64,000 nucleotides of DNA, from NCBI RefSeq assembly GCF_041537925.1, contig NZ_JBGOSH010000015.1, positions 1 to 64,000 of the forward strand. Direction: 5' to 3'. The translations under genes were made by a program, and so were the position numbers. Source of the stretch: Ruegeria_C sp041537925. GTDB lineage: Bacteria > Pseudomonadota > Alphaproteobacteria > Rhodobacterales > Rhodobacteraceae. The notes beneath the pieces were generated by a model, which was given only the letters and a program-made list of their open reading frames with translations, made no database searches and was not told the origin of the DNA. Positions 33,412 through 41,799 of this stretch are shown here, one piece after another; position 1 is the first letter of the stretch; the number at the start of each line of letters is the position of its first letter.

Positions 33412-34341
33412 ATGAACATCAAAGCTCTTCGGGCCTTTCGTCATGCCTTTTCCGAAGGCTCCGTTGCCGCGGCGTCTGAGGTCATGCATCTAAGTCAGCC
33501 TGCCATCAGCAGATTGATCAGCGGTCTGGAGGCAGAGCTGAAGCTCAAGCTCTTCGATCGGAGCGGACGCAGTCTCTCTCCTACTACAGAGGGGATCGCG
33601 TTCTATCGGGAAGCCGGCCGCATCCTCGATAATCTCGATGAAATCCCCCGGATTGCAGGGGAAATCCGGGCAGGCCGAACGGAGAGCCTCAGAATCGTGA
33701 CGATGCCAAGGATCGCCCAGTTCCTGTCCGCCCCGGCCGTCGCGCAATTCATTCAAGATCACCCAGACGTCAACGTAACCCTCGATGTGCGTGCCCGTCG
33801 CGAGGCCGGAAAATGGCTGGCCGGGCAGGAATATGATATCGGCATCGCGGCCCTGCCGGTCAGCCATCCGGATATTCGGACGACACCTCTTGTCCGTGTC
33901 AGGGCCTTGGTGATTCTGCCTAAAAGCCATCCATTGTCAGATGCGGATCATGTGACTGCCGATCAGCTCGCAAATGACACGATCATTCGACTGATGCACG
34001 GGCTGCTGCTGCGCGATCAGCTTGACGACACGTTCAACTCGGCTGGCGTGACGCCGCACAAAACGCACGAAGTGTCTTCGTCGCAACTGGCCTGTGCTCT
34101 GGTCGCGGAGGGCGCGGGGATCACAATTGCGGACGAAATGGTTGCCCACCAATTCCGCGACCGGATCGCAGCGGTTCCAATTGAGCCCGAGAAATGGATG
34201 ACATTTGGCTTGTTGTTGCCGAAGACGCAGAAGCACAACGAAGCGGCAGATCGATTCCGAGAAATTCTGACCTGGCATGTCGACCGCGTATGCTCGTCGA
34301 GCGAAACCATGCACAGTCTAACCCGAAGGCCAGATGGTTGA
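33412..34341 (+). CDS. LysR-family regulator, divergent from tctCBA
   Basis: 309 residues. The winged helix-turn-helix is at about 1-60 (GSVAAASEVMHLSQPAISRL), followed by a LysR substrate-binding domain from about 90. Its divergent placement, 104 bp from tctC, makes it the probable activator of the transport operon, responding to the imported acid or a product. No other target is evident in the window. Confidence 0.88.
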   Translation: MNIKALRAFRHAFSEGSVAAASEVMHLSQPAISRLISGLEAELKLKLFDRSGRSLSPTTEGIAFYREAGRILDNLDEIPRIAGEIRAGRTESLRIVTMPRIAQFLSAPAVAQFIQDHPDVNVTLDVRARREAGKWLAGQEYDIGIAALPVSHPDIRTTPLVRVRALVILPKSHPLSDADHVTADQLANDTIIRLMHGLLLRDQLDDTFNSAGVTPHKTHEVSSSQLACALVAEGAGITIADEMVAHQFRDRIAAVPIEPEKWMTFGLLLPKTQKHNEAADRFREILTWHVDRVCSSSETMHSLTRRPDG

Positions 34342-34492
34342 ACTGGTTTCCACCGGTGCCTTGCTGGGCGCGAATTCCACTATCCGCTGCTGATCGTCCA
34401 GGCTGTAGACGTAGCCAATAGTGGCAAGTAACTCTCGGATCTGGTTTGACCGCAGGCCAAGAGGACGCAGACAGCGCCTCTGCCGCTCAACA

Positions 34493-35158
34493 TCAAAAAT
34501 CCAGATCGGCGTAATGGGCAGGCGGGCGGAAACCGGGGATCTGATCGGCCAGGATCGAGCGGAAGGCAGGGCGGGACTTGATCTTGGCGTACCAGTCCTT
34601 GACCGGCTGGCTGCGGTGCCAGTCCACATCCGAGATATAGTCCAGCGACGACAGATGCGCAGCGGCGGCGAAATCGGCAAGCGACATGGCATCGCCCGCC
34701 AGCCAGCGACGGTGATCCAGCAGCCAGGTCATGTAATCCAGGTGGTATTTGATCGCCTTGGCGCCGTCCTTGACATTGCGGCTGTCGGGATAGCCCTGCT
34801 TGGTGACCTTCTTGTTCACCCGCTCATAAAGCAGTTTTGCGGTCACCTCGTGATGAAACTTGTCGTCGAACCAGCTGATCAGTCGCCGGACCTCATAGCG
34901 GCCTTCGGCGGTTTTTGGCATCAGGGCCGGTTCCGGGCGGGTCTCTTCGATATATTCGCAGATCGCCGCGCTTTCGGCCATCATCCGTCCATCCAGTTTC
35001 AACACCGGAACCTTGCCCGCAGGATTGCGGCGCATAAAATCAGGGTCACGCTCCCAATAGCGTTCTTCGATCAGTTCGACCTCGATCTTCTTTTCCGCCA
35101 GCGACAGGCGGACTTTCCGGCAGAAGGGCGAGAGGGAAACATGAAACAAGCGCGCCAT
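34493..35158 (-). CDS. Glutathione S-transferase family protein
   Basis: 221 residues. The N-terminal thioredoxin-like domain starts RLFHVSLSPFCRKVRLSL and carries the cis-Pro segment GKVPVLKLDG (about 49-58) and EYIEE. An all-helical C-terminal domain follows. The SPFC serine/cysteine position is the likely catalytic site. Substrate unknown. The 150 bp between it and the LysR gene has no convincing gene. It is followed on the same strand, upstream, by mtgA after 59 bp. Confidence 0.88.
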   Translation of the reverse strand: MARLFHVSLSPFCRKVRLSLAEKKIEVELIEERYWERDPDFMRRNPAGKVPVLKLDGRMMAESAAICEYIEETRPEPALMPKTAEGRYEVRRLISWFDDKFHHEVTAKLLYERVNKKVTKQGYPDSRNVKDGAKAIKYHLDYMTWLLDHRRWLAGDAMSLADFAAAAHLSSLDYISDVDWHRSQPVKDWYAKIKSRPAFRSILADQIPGFRPPAHYADLDF

Positions 35159-35217
35159 GGTATTCCAATTTCAAAGATAACAGGGTGGACCAGAGATGCC
35201 TTGCCGCGCGACGTTTT

Positions 35218-35955
35218 TCAATCCTCGAAACACGCGGCGCGCCCGTCTGCGCGAATCGTGGCCGCTCCATCCATGATCGAGGCGGTGCGACGGCGCACAA
35301 AACTGGTTGGTTTCGAGGCAGAGCGTGTCTTGGGAGCGGGCAGCACCGCTGCAATGCGCGCGGCCTGCAGCGGGCTCAGATCCTGTGCATCCACCTTGAA
35401 ATAGGTTTGCGCCGCCGCTTGCACCCCAAAGACGCCTTCATCCATTTCGGCCACGTTCAGATAGACCTCGACGATACGCTGCTTTGACCAGACGGCTTCG
35501 ACCGCCGGGGTCAGCGCGGTTTCCAGCGCCTTGCGAACCCAGCTGCGGCCCTGCCAAAGAAAGACGTTTTTGACCACCTGTTGCGACAAGGTCGAGGCAC
35601 CGCGCGTGCTGCCATCTTCAATCGCATCGCGGATCGCCTCGACATCAAATCCCCAATGCAGGCAGAAATTGGCATCCTCGGCCGCCACGACCGAGCGGGC
35701 CATAACCGGTGAGATCTGTTCAATCGTCACCCATTCGCGATCCACGGACCCCAACCGGCGCCATTCCGACCAGATCGTATGGGTGACGGGCGGGTTCACA
35801 AAGGCGAAGAGAAAGATCAGCGCCGTAAACAGGGCCACCACCGCCAGACCGGCGCGCACCACAATAGTACCCACCCTATTGAGGAGGGATTTGCGGGCTT
35901 TCTGGCGCGATTTGCTCGATTTTTTGCCGGATTTACGGGCTGCCTGTTTCGCCAT
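35218..35955 (-). CDS. mtgA: Monofunctional biosynthetic peptidoglycan transglycosylase
   Basis: 245 residues. A Lys/Arg-rich N-terminus (1-27) and one transmembrane helix (about 30-52) are followed by a GT51 domain with the catalytic region AAEDANFCLHWGFD (first Glu about residue 92), STLSQQVVKN and the second conserved block RIVEVYLNVAEM. It polymerises lipid II into glycan strands without transpeptidase activity. The basic tail faces the cytoplasm. Monocistronic; 527 bp of gene-poor DNA lies upstream. Confidence 0.93.
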   Translation of the reverse strand: MAKQAARKSGKKSSKSRQKARKSLLNRVGTIVVRAGLAVVALFTALIFLFAFVNPPVTHTIWSEWRRLGSVDREWVTIEQISPVMARSVVAAEDANFCLHWGFDVEAIRDAIEDGSTRGASTLSQQVVKNVFLWQGRSWVRKALETALTPAVEAVWSKQRIVEVYLNVAEMDEGVFGVQAAAQTYFKVDAQDLSPLQAARIAAVLPAPKTRSASKPTSFVRRRTASIMDGAATIRADGRAACFED

Positions 35956-36482
35956 GGAGGGATGTATAGGCGAGCGCCGCGCGTCTGCAAAGGTGATCTT
36001 GTGGAAGAAGAGCTTGTTTCACACTTGATGAAGTGGAGCACCTATGTAGGAGAGCGGCTCCCAAGAATTGCACAAGCTGACCTCCGGCCTAAGGTTTTGG
36101 GTGACGGCAATGCGGACAAGACCTCAGGAACCGATCAGTTTCTACAGTGTAGCCGGGAGGTCTGGGAGTCGAACCCAAGCTGCCAGTAACGGCGACCGCA
36201 CCTCGGCCAACCTCCAAGCAAGCAAGAGGCTAACGTTATTCTGACAGTTAGCAAATAACGGATTTGCTCAGAGGCTTTGAGCGGTTGAAAACCCCTCGAA
36301 ATGTAATGGCGGATTACGAGTGCTGCGTAGTTAGGGCTCATTGCCGTCATTAAACTCTTTTGTTGGATAATGCTCTCTCGCAATCACCCCGGGCAGACTG
36401 CTAAGTAGATGAACAGTCTCCAATCAGCCCAAAGAAAAAGGGCCGCCGGATGGCAGCCCTCGACAACACGTGCTGAGGTTAA
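35956..36482. other. 527-bp gene-poor region with hairpins and a tRNA-like scrap
   Basis: No frame here has a convincing start and protein character. It holds a T-arm-like segment (near 36155-36175, minus strand), a 7-bp inverted repeat CGTTATT / AATAACG (36234-36240 and 36254-36260), and the hup terminator at its right end. Base composition is lower in GC than the surroundings. It may be a decayed integration site. Confidence 0.5.
36432..36460 (-). terminator. Intrinsic terminator of hup
   Basis: On the minus strand GGGCTGCC (36452-36459) pairs with GGCGGCCC (36440-36447) over 8 bp (one G-T) around a 4-base loop, followed by a run of five T residues. It begins 23 bp after the hup stop. Confidence 0.85.
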
Positions 36483-36770
36483 TCAGCCGTTCACGCTGTC
36501 TTTCAGCGCTTTTGCGATGGTCATCTTGACAACCTTGTCGGCCTCTTTGGTGAAGGTTTCACCTGTGGCCGGGTTGCGGACCTGACGCTCGGGGCGTTCG
36601 CGGCAATAGATCTTGCCAACGCCCGGCAGGGTCACGGCGCCACCGCCCGACACTTCGCGGGTGATCAGGCCGGTGATGGCCTCCAGCGCGGCGCCGGCGG
36701 ATTTCTTGTCAGTATCCATCTCATCAGCAAGTGCTGCGACGAGCTGGGTTTTGGTCATAGGCTTTGCCAT
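36483..36770 (-). CDS. hup: HU-family DNA-binding protein
   Basis: 95 residues, standard HU length. The DNA-binding beta-arm contains ERPERQVRNPATGE, with the intercalating Pro in RNPATG. It bends and compacts DNA. The leader of about 120 bp is AT-rich with an AAGGAG site before the ATG. It has its own terminator, so it is monocistronic. The N-terminal KPMTKTQLVAALA matches alphaproteobacterial HU homologues. Confidence 0.93.
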   Translation of the reverse strand: MAKPMTKTQLVAALADEMDTDKKSAGAALEAITGLITREVSGGGAVTLPGVGKIYCRERPERQVRNPATGETFTKEADKVVKMTIAKALKDSVNG

Positions 36771-36900
36771 TTCTTGGTCTCCTTACAATGCCCGCACTCT
36801 TGGGCCTCACTGCGTAACAATAACGGCATCTAGTGTCACAACACAACGAATAGTAGCGTGATAAACCATAAAAATAGGCGATTTTTGGGTTTTTTTTGCA

Positions 36901-38364
36901 TCACAGAAAGGCTGTTTCGTCAAATGAGCGCAATTTCCGGCTGTGTAAGCGCTCCAAAGGCATCCCGCGCACCATCTCCATAGCCCGGATTCCGATCGCC
37001 AGATGGCGCTGAACCTGGGTCGTATAGAACTCTGACGCCATGCCGGGCAGCTTCAATTCGCCATGCAGCGGCTTGTCGGACACGCAGAGCAGGGTGCCAT
37101 AAGGCACACGGAACCGATAACCGTTTGCGGCAATGGTGGCGCTTTCCATGTCCAGCGCAATGGCGCGGGACTGGCTGAGCCGCTGCACCGGGCCAGACTG
37201 GTCGCGAAGCTCCCAGTTGCGGTTGTCGATCGTGGCCACGGTGCCGGTGCGCATGATGCGTTTCAGGTCATAGCCCTCAAGCTGTGTGACCTCTGCCACC
37301 GCCTGTTCCAGCGCGATCTGAACCTCGGCCAGTGCGGGGATCGGGACCCAGACCGGCAGGTCGTCATCCAGCACGTGATCCTCGCGCAGATAGCCATGAG
37401 CCAGCACGAAATCACCCAGTGCTTGCGTGTTGCGCAGACCCGCGCAATGGCCGACCATTAGCCAGGCATGCGGGCGCAGCACCGCAATGTGATCGGTGGC
37501 GGTTTTGGCGTTCGATGGTCCGACGCCGATATTGACCAGCGTGACCCCCGACCCATCCGGCCGTTTCAGGTGATAGGTCGGCATCTGCGGCAGTTTCGGC
37601 GCCTGTTCCAGCGGGTCGTCGGCCAGCGTGATCTCGGCGTTACCTGTGCTGACAAAGCTGGTATAGCCGCTGTCCGGATCGGCCAGTTGAGCCCGCGCAT
37701 AGGCTTCGAACTCGGACACGTAGAACTGGTAGTTGGTGAACAGAACATGGTTCTGGAAATGCTCGGCATCGGTTGCGGTATAATGGGCCAGCCGCGCCAG
37801 GGAGTAATCGACCCGCTGCGCCGAAAACAGGGCCAGCGGCCCGGTGCTGTCGGGCGCGGCGTAGGTGCCGTTGACGATGTCGTCATTGGTGGTTGCTAGA
37901 TCCGGTACATCGAACACGTCGCGCAAGGTAAAGCCGGCCGCGCCCTCTTGCGGGACCACCAGGTCGGACCGGTTGGCAACCGCGAAATGAACCGGCATCG
38001 GCGTGTCCGAACAGCCGATCGTCACGGGTTGCCCGTGGTTGCGGATCAGCAGACCGATCTGCTGTGTCAGGTAAGAGCGGAACAGGTCCGGTCGCGTGAT
38101 CGTGGTCGCATGGGTGCCGGGGTGCGAGACATGGCCATAGCTGAGCCGGCTGTCCACCTGCGCGTAGCTGCGGGTCTTGATGCGGATTTCCGGGTAGAAA
38201 GCGCGGTGATGGACGTCCGAGGCACCATTGCGCATCACCTCGGCAAAGCGGTCGCACAGGAACCCTGTCGCCAGATCATACAGCTCTTCCAGCCGTTGAA
38301 CGGCGGCGACGGGGTCGGTGAATTCTTCGGGCTTGGGGGCGTCCGGTGTTATTGTTCTTGTCAT
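36901..38364 (-). CDS. amn: AMP nucleosidase
   Basis: 487 residues, the usual length. It hydrolyses AMP to adenine and ribose 5-phosphate for purine balance. An N-terminal AMP-sensing domain (about 1-190) precedes a nucleoside-phosphorylase fold with IGVGPSNAKTATDHIAV, LMVGHCAGLRN and DMESATIAANGYR, where the catalytic Asp/Glu lies. A 242-bp region separates it from the divergent VOC gene. Confidence 0.93.
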   Translation of the reverse strand: MTRTITPDAPKPEEFTDPVAAVQRLEELYDLATGFLCDRFAEVMRNGASDVHHRAFYPEIRIKTRSYAQVDSRLSYGHVSHPGTHATTITRPDLFRSYLTQQIGLLIRNHGQPVTIGCSDTPMPVHFAVANRSDLVVPQEGAAGFTLRDVFDVPDLATTNDDIVNGTYAAPDSTGPLALFSAQRVDYSLARLAHYTATDAEHFQNHVLFTNYQFYVSEFEAYARAQLADPDSGYTSFVSTGNAEITLADDPLEQAPKLPQMPTYHLKRPDGSGVTLVNIGVGPSNAKTATDHIAVLRPHAWLMVGHCAGLRNTQALGDFVLAHGYLREDHVLDDDLPVWVPIPALAEVQIALEQAVAEVTQLEGYDLKRIMRTGTVATIDNRNWELRDQSGPVQRLSQSRAIALDMESATIAANGYRFRVPYGTLLCVSDKPLHGELKLPGMASEFYTTQVQRHLAIGIRAMEMVRGMPLERLHSRKLRSFDETAFL

Positions 38365-38606
38365 CTGGTCGCTTTCAGGGGGTCTTCGGCTTGCCTGTCA
38401 AAGTACCTGCCCGGGCCTCAGGCTGCGCAGGGCCAATGGGCGAATGCGCCAGGCGGGGTCGGGATAGGGATGCGGCAAGACGGGTCTGCATAAGCTACAC
38501 TTTCCCAAAGCCCCGACCTGCGCAACCCCACACCGGACGTGTCACCAAAGTTTTGCGGCGCCAGTTCGTGCTTGACCGCCGCGCGGTGCGTGATGAGTGT
38601 GGGGTC

Positions 38607-39029
38607 ATGGACTATGACACGATAGATGCAGACAGGTTCGGACGGTCGCTACGCGGTATCGGTCTGAACCTACTTGTGCGCGACGTCAAGGCGGAATGCG
38701 CCTTTTTAGAGGCTGTTTTTGGCATGTCTTCCCACCAGGCGACCGCCGATTTCGCCATCGTGACCTATGGCGAGCAGGTGTTTCAGCTGCATAGTGACGG
38801 CACCTATCATGCGCATCCGCTGCTCGGGCTTTTGCCGGAATCTCCTCCGCGCGGTGCGGGGGTGGAGATTCACCTGTATGACAGCGATCCTGACGAGGCC
38901 GCCCGCCGGGCCGAGGCGTTGGGGGCGATGGTGCTGAAGCCCCCCGCCGACAAACCGCATGGCCTGCGAGAGGCTTATATCCTGTGCGAAAACGGGTACG
39001 CTTGGGTCCCCAGCCGCCCCAAGGACTGA
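38607..39029 (+). CDS. VOC-superfamily protein (glyoxalase/bleomycin-resistance fold)
   Basis: 140 residues. One VOC domain is seen: LNLLVRDVKAECAFLEAVFGM at the N-terminal half and VEIHLYDSDPDEAARRAEALGA in the second, ending in a conserved GYAWVPS. Only one or two metal-ligand residues can be picked out, so catalytic ability is doubtful. The start at 38607 is the Met at the onset of family-like sequence; the ribosome site is weak. It converges on the LysR gene with 4 bp between the stops. Confidence 0.75.
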   Translation: MDYDTIDADRFGRSLRGIGLNLLVRDVKAECAFLEAVFGMSSHQATADFAIVTYGEQVFQLHSDGTYHAHPLLGLLPESPPRGAGVEIHLYDSDPDEAARRAEALGAMVLKPPADKPHGLREAYILCENGYAWVPSRPKD

Positions 39030-39033
39030 ACCC

Positions 39034-39906
39034 TCAGCCTGCTTCTGCCGCGATTTCCCGGCGTATCCAATCGGCAAAGGCAACCGCGCCCGGCGTTTCC
39101 TCAGCCTGGGGCGAGAGCAGCAGGTAATAGGCCTCGGGCATCGGTTCGCGGTGTTCGAACGGGGCGACAATGCGGCCCTCGTCAATCAGATGCCGGACGA
39201 TCGTGTCATGGGCAATGCACAGGCCCCCACTCGCCATGGCAACCGACAGGCTGACCAGGTAGGTGGTAGCATAGGTGATGGGCGGGTTTGGCCAGGGCAA
39301 CTCGCTTGCCTCTGCCCAGTTTGCCCAGTTCGAAAGCAGGTTCGAGCAATCGTAGAGCGGTTGATCCGCCAGAGTGTCTAGCGTTACCGGGTAACCTGGT
39401 GCGCAGACCGGGTAATAGTGATCGCTGCGCAGCAACTCGGTACGCACGGTATCGGCGGGGCGCAGGGAATACCTGATCTCGACTGAGGCCCCCTCGGCCA
39501 TTTCGCGCGGCTCCCACAGCTCGGTGAATATGTTCAGCCGCACTTGTGGGTTTTTGGCGTGAAAATCGGGCAGGCGCGGGGCCAGCCAATTGGCCGCAAA
39601 GGTTATATTGCTTTGTACCTGAACCGTGTTTTGCTGATCGCCGGTGACCGCGCGGGTCCCTTGCAACAGGGTGCGAAACGCCTCGCGCACCACGGGCAGA
39701 TAGGTGATCCCCGCCTCGGTCAGTTCCAGTGCGCGCGGTCTGCGGTGAAACAGCGGCTGGCCCAGATACCCTTCCAGCGATTTGATTTGCTGGCTGACCG
39801 CGCTCTGCGTCATGTTCAGATCGCGCGCGGCACCGGTAAAGGACAGATGCCGGGCCGCGGCCTCGAACGTGCGCAACCAGCCGAGTGGGGGGAGGGCGGA
39901 TCTCAT
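39034..39906 (-). CDS. LysR-family regulator, GcvA-like
   Basis: 290 residues. The conserved GcvA-type start RSALPPLGWLRTFEAAARHLSF leads into the helix-turn-helix (MTQSAVSQQIKSLE). A LysR ligand domain follows with NIFTELW and the C-terminal GGLCIAHD. The Met at 39906 is preferred over earlier near-cognate starts. It is divergent from the class II aldolase gene across 105 bp and probably regulates it. Confidence 0.85.
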   Translation of the reverse strand: MRSALPPLGWLRTFEAAARHLSFTGAARDLNMTQSAVSQQIKSLEGYLGQPLFHRRPRALELTEAGITYLPVVREAFRTLLQGTRAVTGDQQNTVQVQSNITFAANWLAPRLPDFHAKNPQVRLNIFTELWEPREMAEGASVEIRYSLRPADTVRTELLRSDHYYPVCAPGYPVTLDTLADQPLYDCSNLLSNWANWAEASELPWPNPPITYATTYLVSLSVAMASGGLCIAHDTIVRHLIDEGRIVAPFEHREPMPEAYYLLLSPQAEETPGAVAFADWIRREIAAEAG

Positions 39907-40011
39907 GACATAATCTTGCCATAAGCTCAACTACTGCGATAGGTCGAATTTTTTCGTTGGTCAAACGCCCACGCCGGGTTCAGGCTTTGCCGCAGCAAAA
40001 GGAGGTTTGAC

Positions 40012-40767
40012 ATGAGCGTTACCAATTTGCGACCAAACATGGATCACTGGTCCGAGCGTGTGAACCTGGCCGCCACGTTCCGCTGGACGGTGCGGCTGGA
40101 CATGCATGAAGGCGTGGCGAACCATTTCAGCCTTGCGGTGAATGAGGATGGTACGCAATTCCTGATGAACCCAAACCAGATGCATTTCGGGCGCATCCGT
40201 GCCTCGGACCTGTTGCTGCTGGATGCGAACGACCCGGACACGATGGCGCTGCCCGGCGCACCGGATCCGACTGCCTGGGGCTTGCACGGATCGATCCACC
40301 GCCACTGCCCGCATGCGCGCTGCGTGATGCATGTGCATTCGATCTTTGCCACCGTTCTGGCCTCGCTGGCCGATAGTTCCCTGCCACCGATCGACCAGAA
40401 CACCGCAACCTTCTTCACCCGCTACGTGGTGGACGATGAATTTGGCGGGCTGGCGTTCGAGAGCGAGGGCGAACGCTGTGCCTCAATGCTCAGCGATCCG
40501 AAAAAGCGGGTCATGATCATGGGAAATCATGGCGTACTGGTGATCGGCAGCAACCCGGCAGATGCCTTTAATAGGCTCTATTACTTCGAACGCGCGGCCG
40601 AAACCTATATCCGCGCGCTGCAGACCGGGCAGGCGCTGCGCGTCCTGTCCGACGAGGTTGCCGAAAAGACCGCGCAAGAGCTGGAGGATTATCCTGATCA
40701 GGCCGAGGCGCATCTGCGCGAGATCAAGGCGATTCTGGATAGCGAAGCCTCGGATTACGCCAGCTGA
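40012..40767 (+). CDS. Class II aldolase/adducin-family protein
   Basis: 251 residues with the class II aldolase fold. Metal ligands appear as HVHS (about residues 107-109), and the later GNHGVLVIG contains the third histidine (about 172). The conserved GVANHFS near the N-terminus binds the phosphate or carboxyl of the substrate. Such proteins are fuculose-1-phosphate aldolases, decarboxylases or epimerases; here the family resembles uncharacterised alphaproteobacterial members. AAGGAGG precedes the ATG. Followed after 30 bp by the sterol-desaturase-like gene. Confidence 0.85.
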   Translation: MSVTNLRPNMDHWSERVNLAATFRWTVRLDMHEGVANHFSLAVNEDGTQFLMNPNQMHFGRIRASDLLLLDANDPDTMALPGAPDPTAWGLHGSIHRHCPHARCVMHVHSIFATVLASLADSSLPPIDQNTATFFTRYVVDDEFGGLAFESEGERCASMLSDPKKRVMIMGNHGVLVIGSNPADAFNRLYYFERAAETYIRALQTGQALRVLSDEVAEKTAQELEDYPDQAEAHLREIKAILDSEASDYAS

Positions 40768-40797
40768 ACGCCGCAACAGGCATCGGGACCAGACGCT

Positions 40798-41799
40798 ATG
40801 ACGGACACGCCACGGCACGAAGAGATGAGCCGCGAGTGGAATTACCACCCGGACTTGCCGCTGCATAACCCCTCGATATTTCGCTGGCCGCCCGATCCGG
40901 CCTTTCTGGCGCGGTGGCTGGTCATAAACTGGCTGACGCTGAGTGAGCGGGTGCTGATGTTGGCACTGGCCATCGCGCTCTGGGCGTTCCTCTATCCCTC
41001 GCTAGAGTCCGCGCGCGCATTTGCGTTCGGGTGGATCTTTCAGGTCTGGCTGGTGAACCTTGCGATGATCTTTGCGGTCTCGGGTGGGCTGCACTGGTAT
41101 TTCTACATGAGCAAGGCGCAGGGCAAAAAGCTCAAGTTCGAGCGGCGCGAGATGGGTACGAAGAACAAGCTGTGGGATTTCAGCGATCAAGTACATGACA
41201 ACATGTTCTGGTCGCTTGGCTCGGGCGTGCTGCAATTGACCGGGTTTCAGGTGGTGACCATGTGGCTGATGGCCAACGGTTATGCGCCCGTGATCACCTT
41301 TGCTGAACACCCGATCTGGTTTGTGCTGTGGCTGATCTTGTTGCCGATCTGGTCGGCCTTTCATTTCTATTGGGTGCACCGGTTGTTACATCAGCCAGCC
41401 CTTTATCGCCGGGTCCACAGCCTGCATCACCGCAATGTCAACATCGGCCCGTGGTCGGGGTTCTCGATGCATCCGGTGGAACATCTGCTCTATCTCACCA
41501 CGCTTTGTATCCACTGGGTCGTCCCCAGCCACCCTATTCACCTCTATTTCCATATCGTGTTTCAGGGACCGGGCGCAGCGATGACCCATACCGGGTACGA
41601 AGACCTTCTGATCAAGGATAAGCGGCGACTGGCCCTTGGTACGTTTTACCACCAACTCCATCACCGCTACTACGAGTGCAATTACGGCAATCAGGAAATG
41701 CCCTGGGATCGCTGGTTCGGCACTTTCCACGATGGCTCGGTCGATGCAACCACCGAGACCCGTGCGCGCAAGAAACGAATGTATGGAAAAAATCCCTAG
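40798..41799 (+). CDS. Sterol desaturase / fatty acid hydroxylase-family di-iron membrane enzyme
   Basis: 333 residues, several transmembrane helices (about 32-55, 60-90, 155-185 and around 225). The histidine clusters of the family are visible: HRLLH (about 196), HSLHH (about 208) and YHQLHHRYYE (about 281-290). They bind two irons and hydroxylate or desaturate lipid-like substrates. Substrate unknown. It follows the class II aldolase gene by 30 bp. The TAG stop overlaps the stop of the converging GlxA-type gene (CTAG). Confidence 0.88.
   Translation: MTDTPRHEEMSREWNYHPDLPLHNPSIFRWPPDPAFLARWLVINWLTLSERVLMLALAIALWAFLYPSLESARAFAFGWIFQVWLVNLAMIFAVSGGLHWYFYMSKAQGKKLKFERREMGTKNKLWDFSDQVHDNMFWSLGSGVLQLTGFQVVTMWLMANGYAPVITFAEHPIWFVLWLILLPIWSAFHFYWVHRLLHQPALYRRVHSLHHRNVNIGPWSGFSMHPVEHLLYLTTLCIHWVVPSHPIHLYFHIVFQGPGAAMTHTGYEDLLIKDKRRLALGTFYHQLHHRYYECNYGNQEMPWDRWFGTFHDGSVDATTETRARKKRMYGKNP

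Noticed and set aside
36135..36383. Minus-strand open frame of about 80 codons
   Set aside because: No ribosome site, no recognisable family and atypical composition; it overlaps the tRNA-like scrap.
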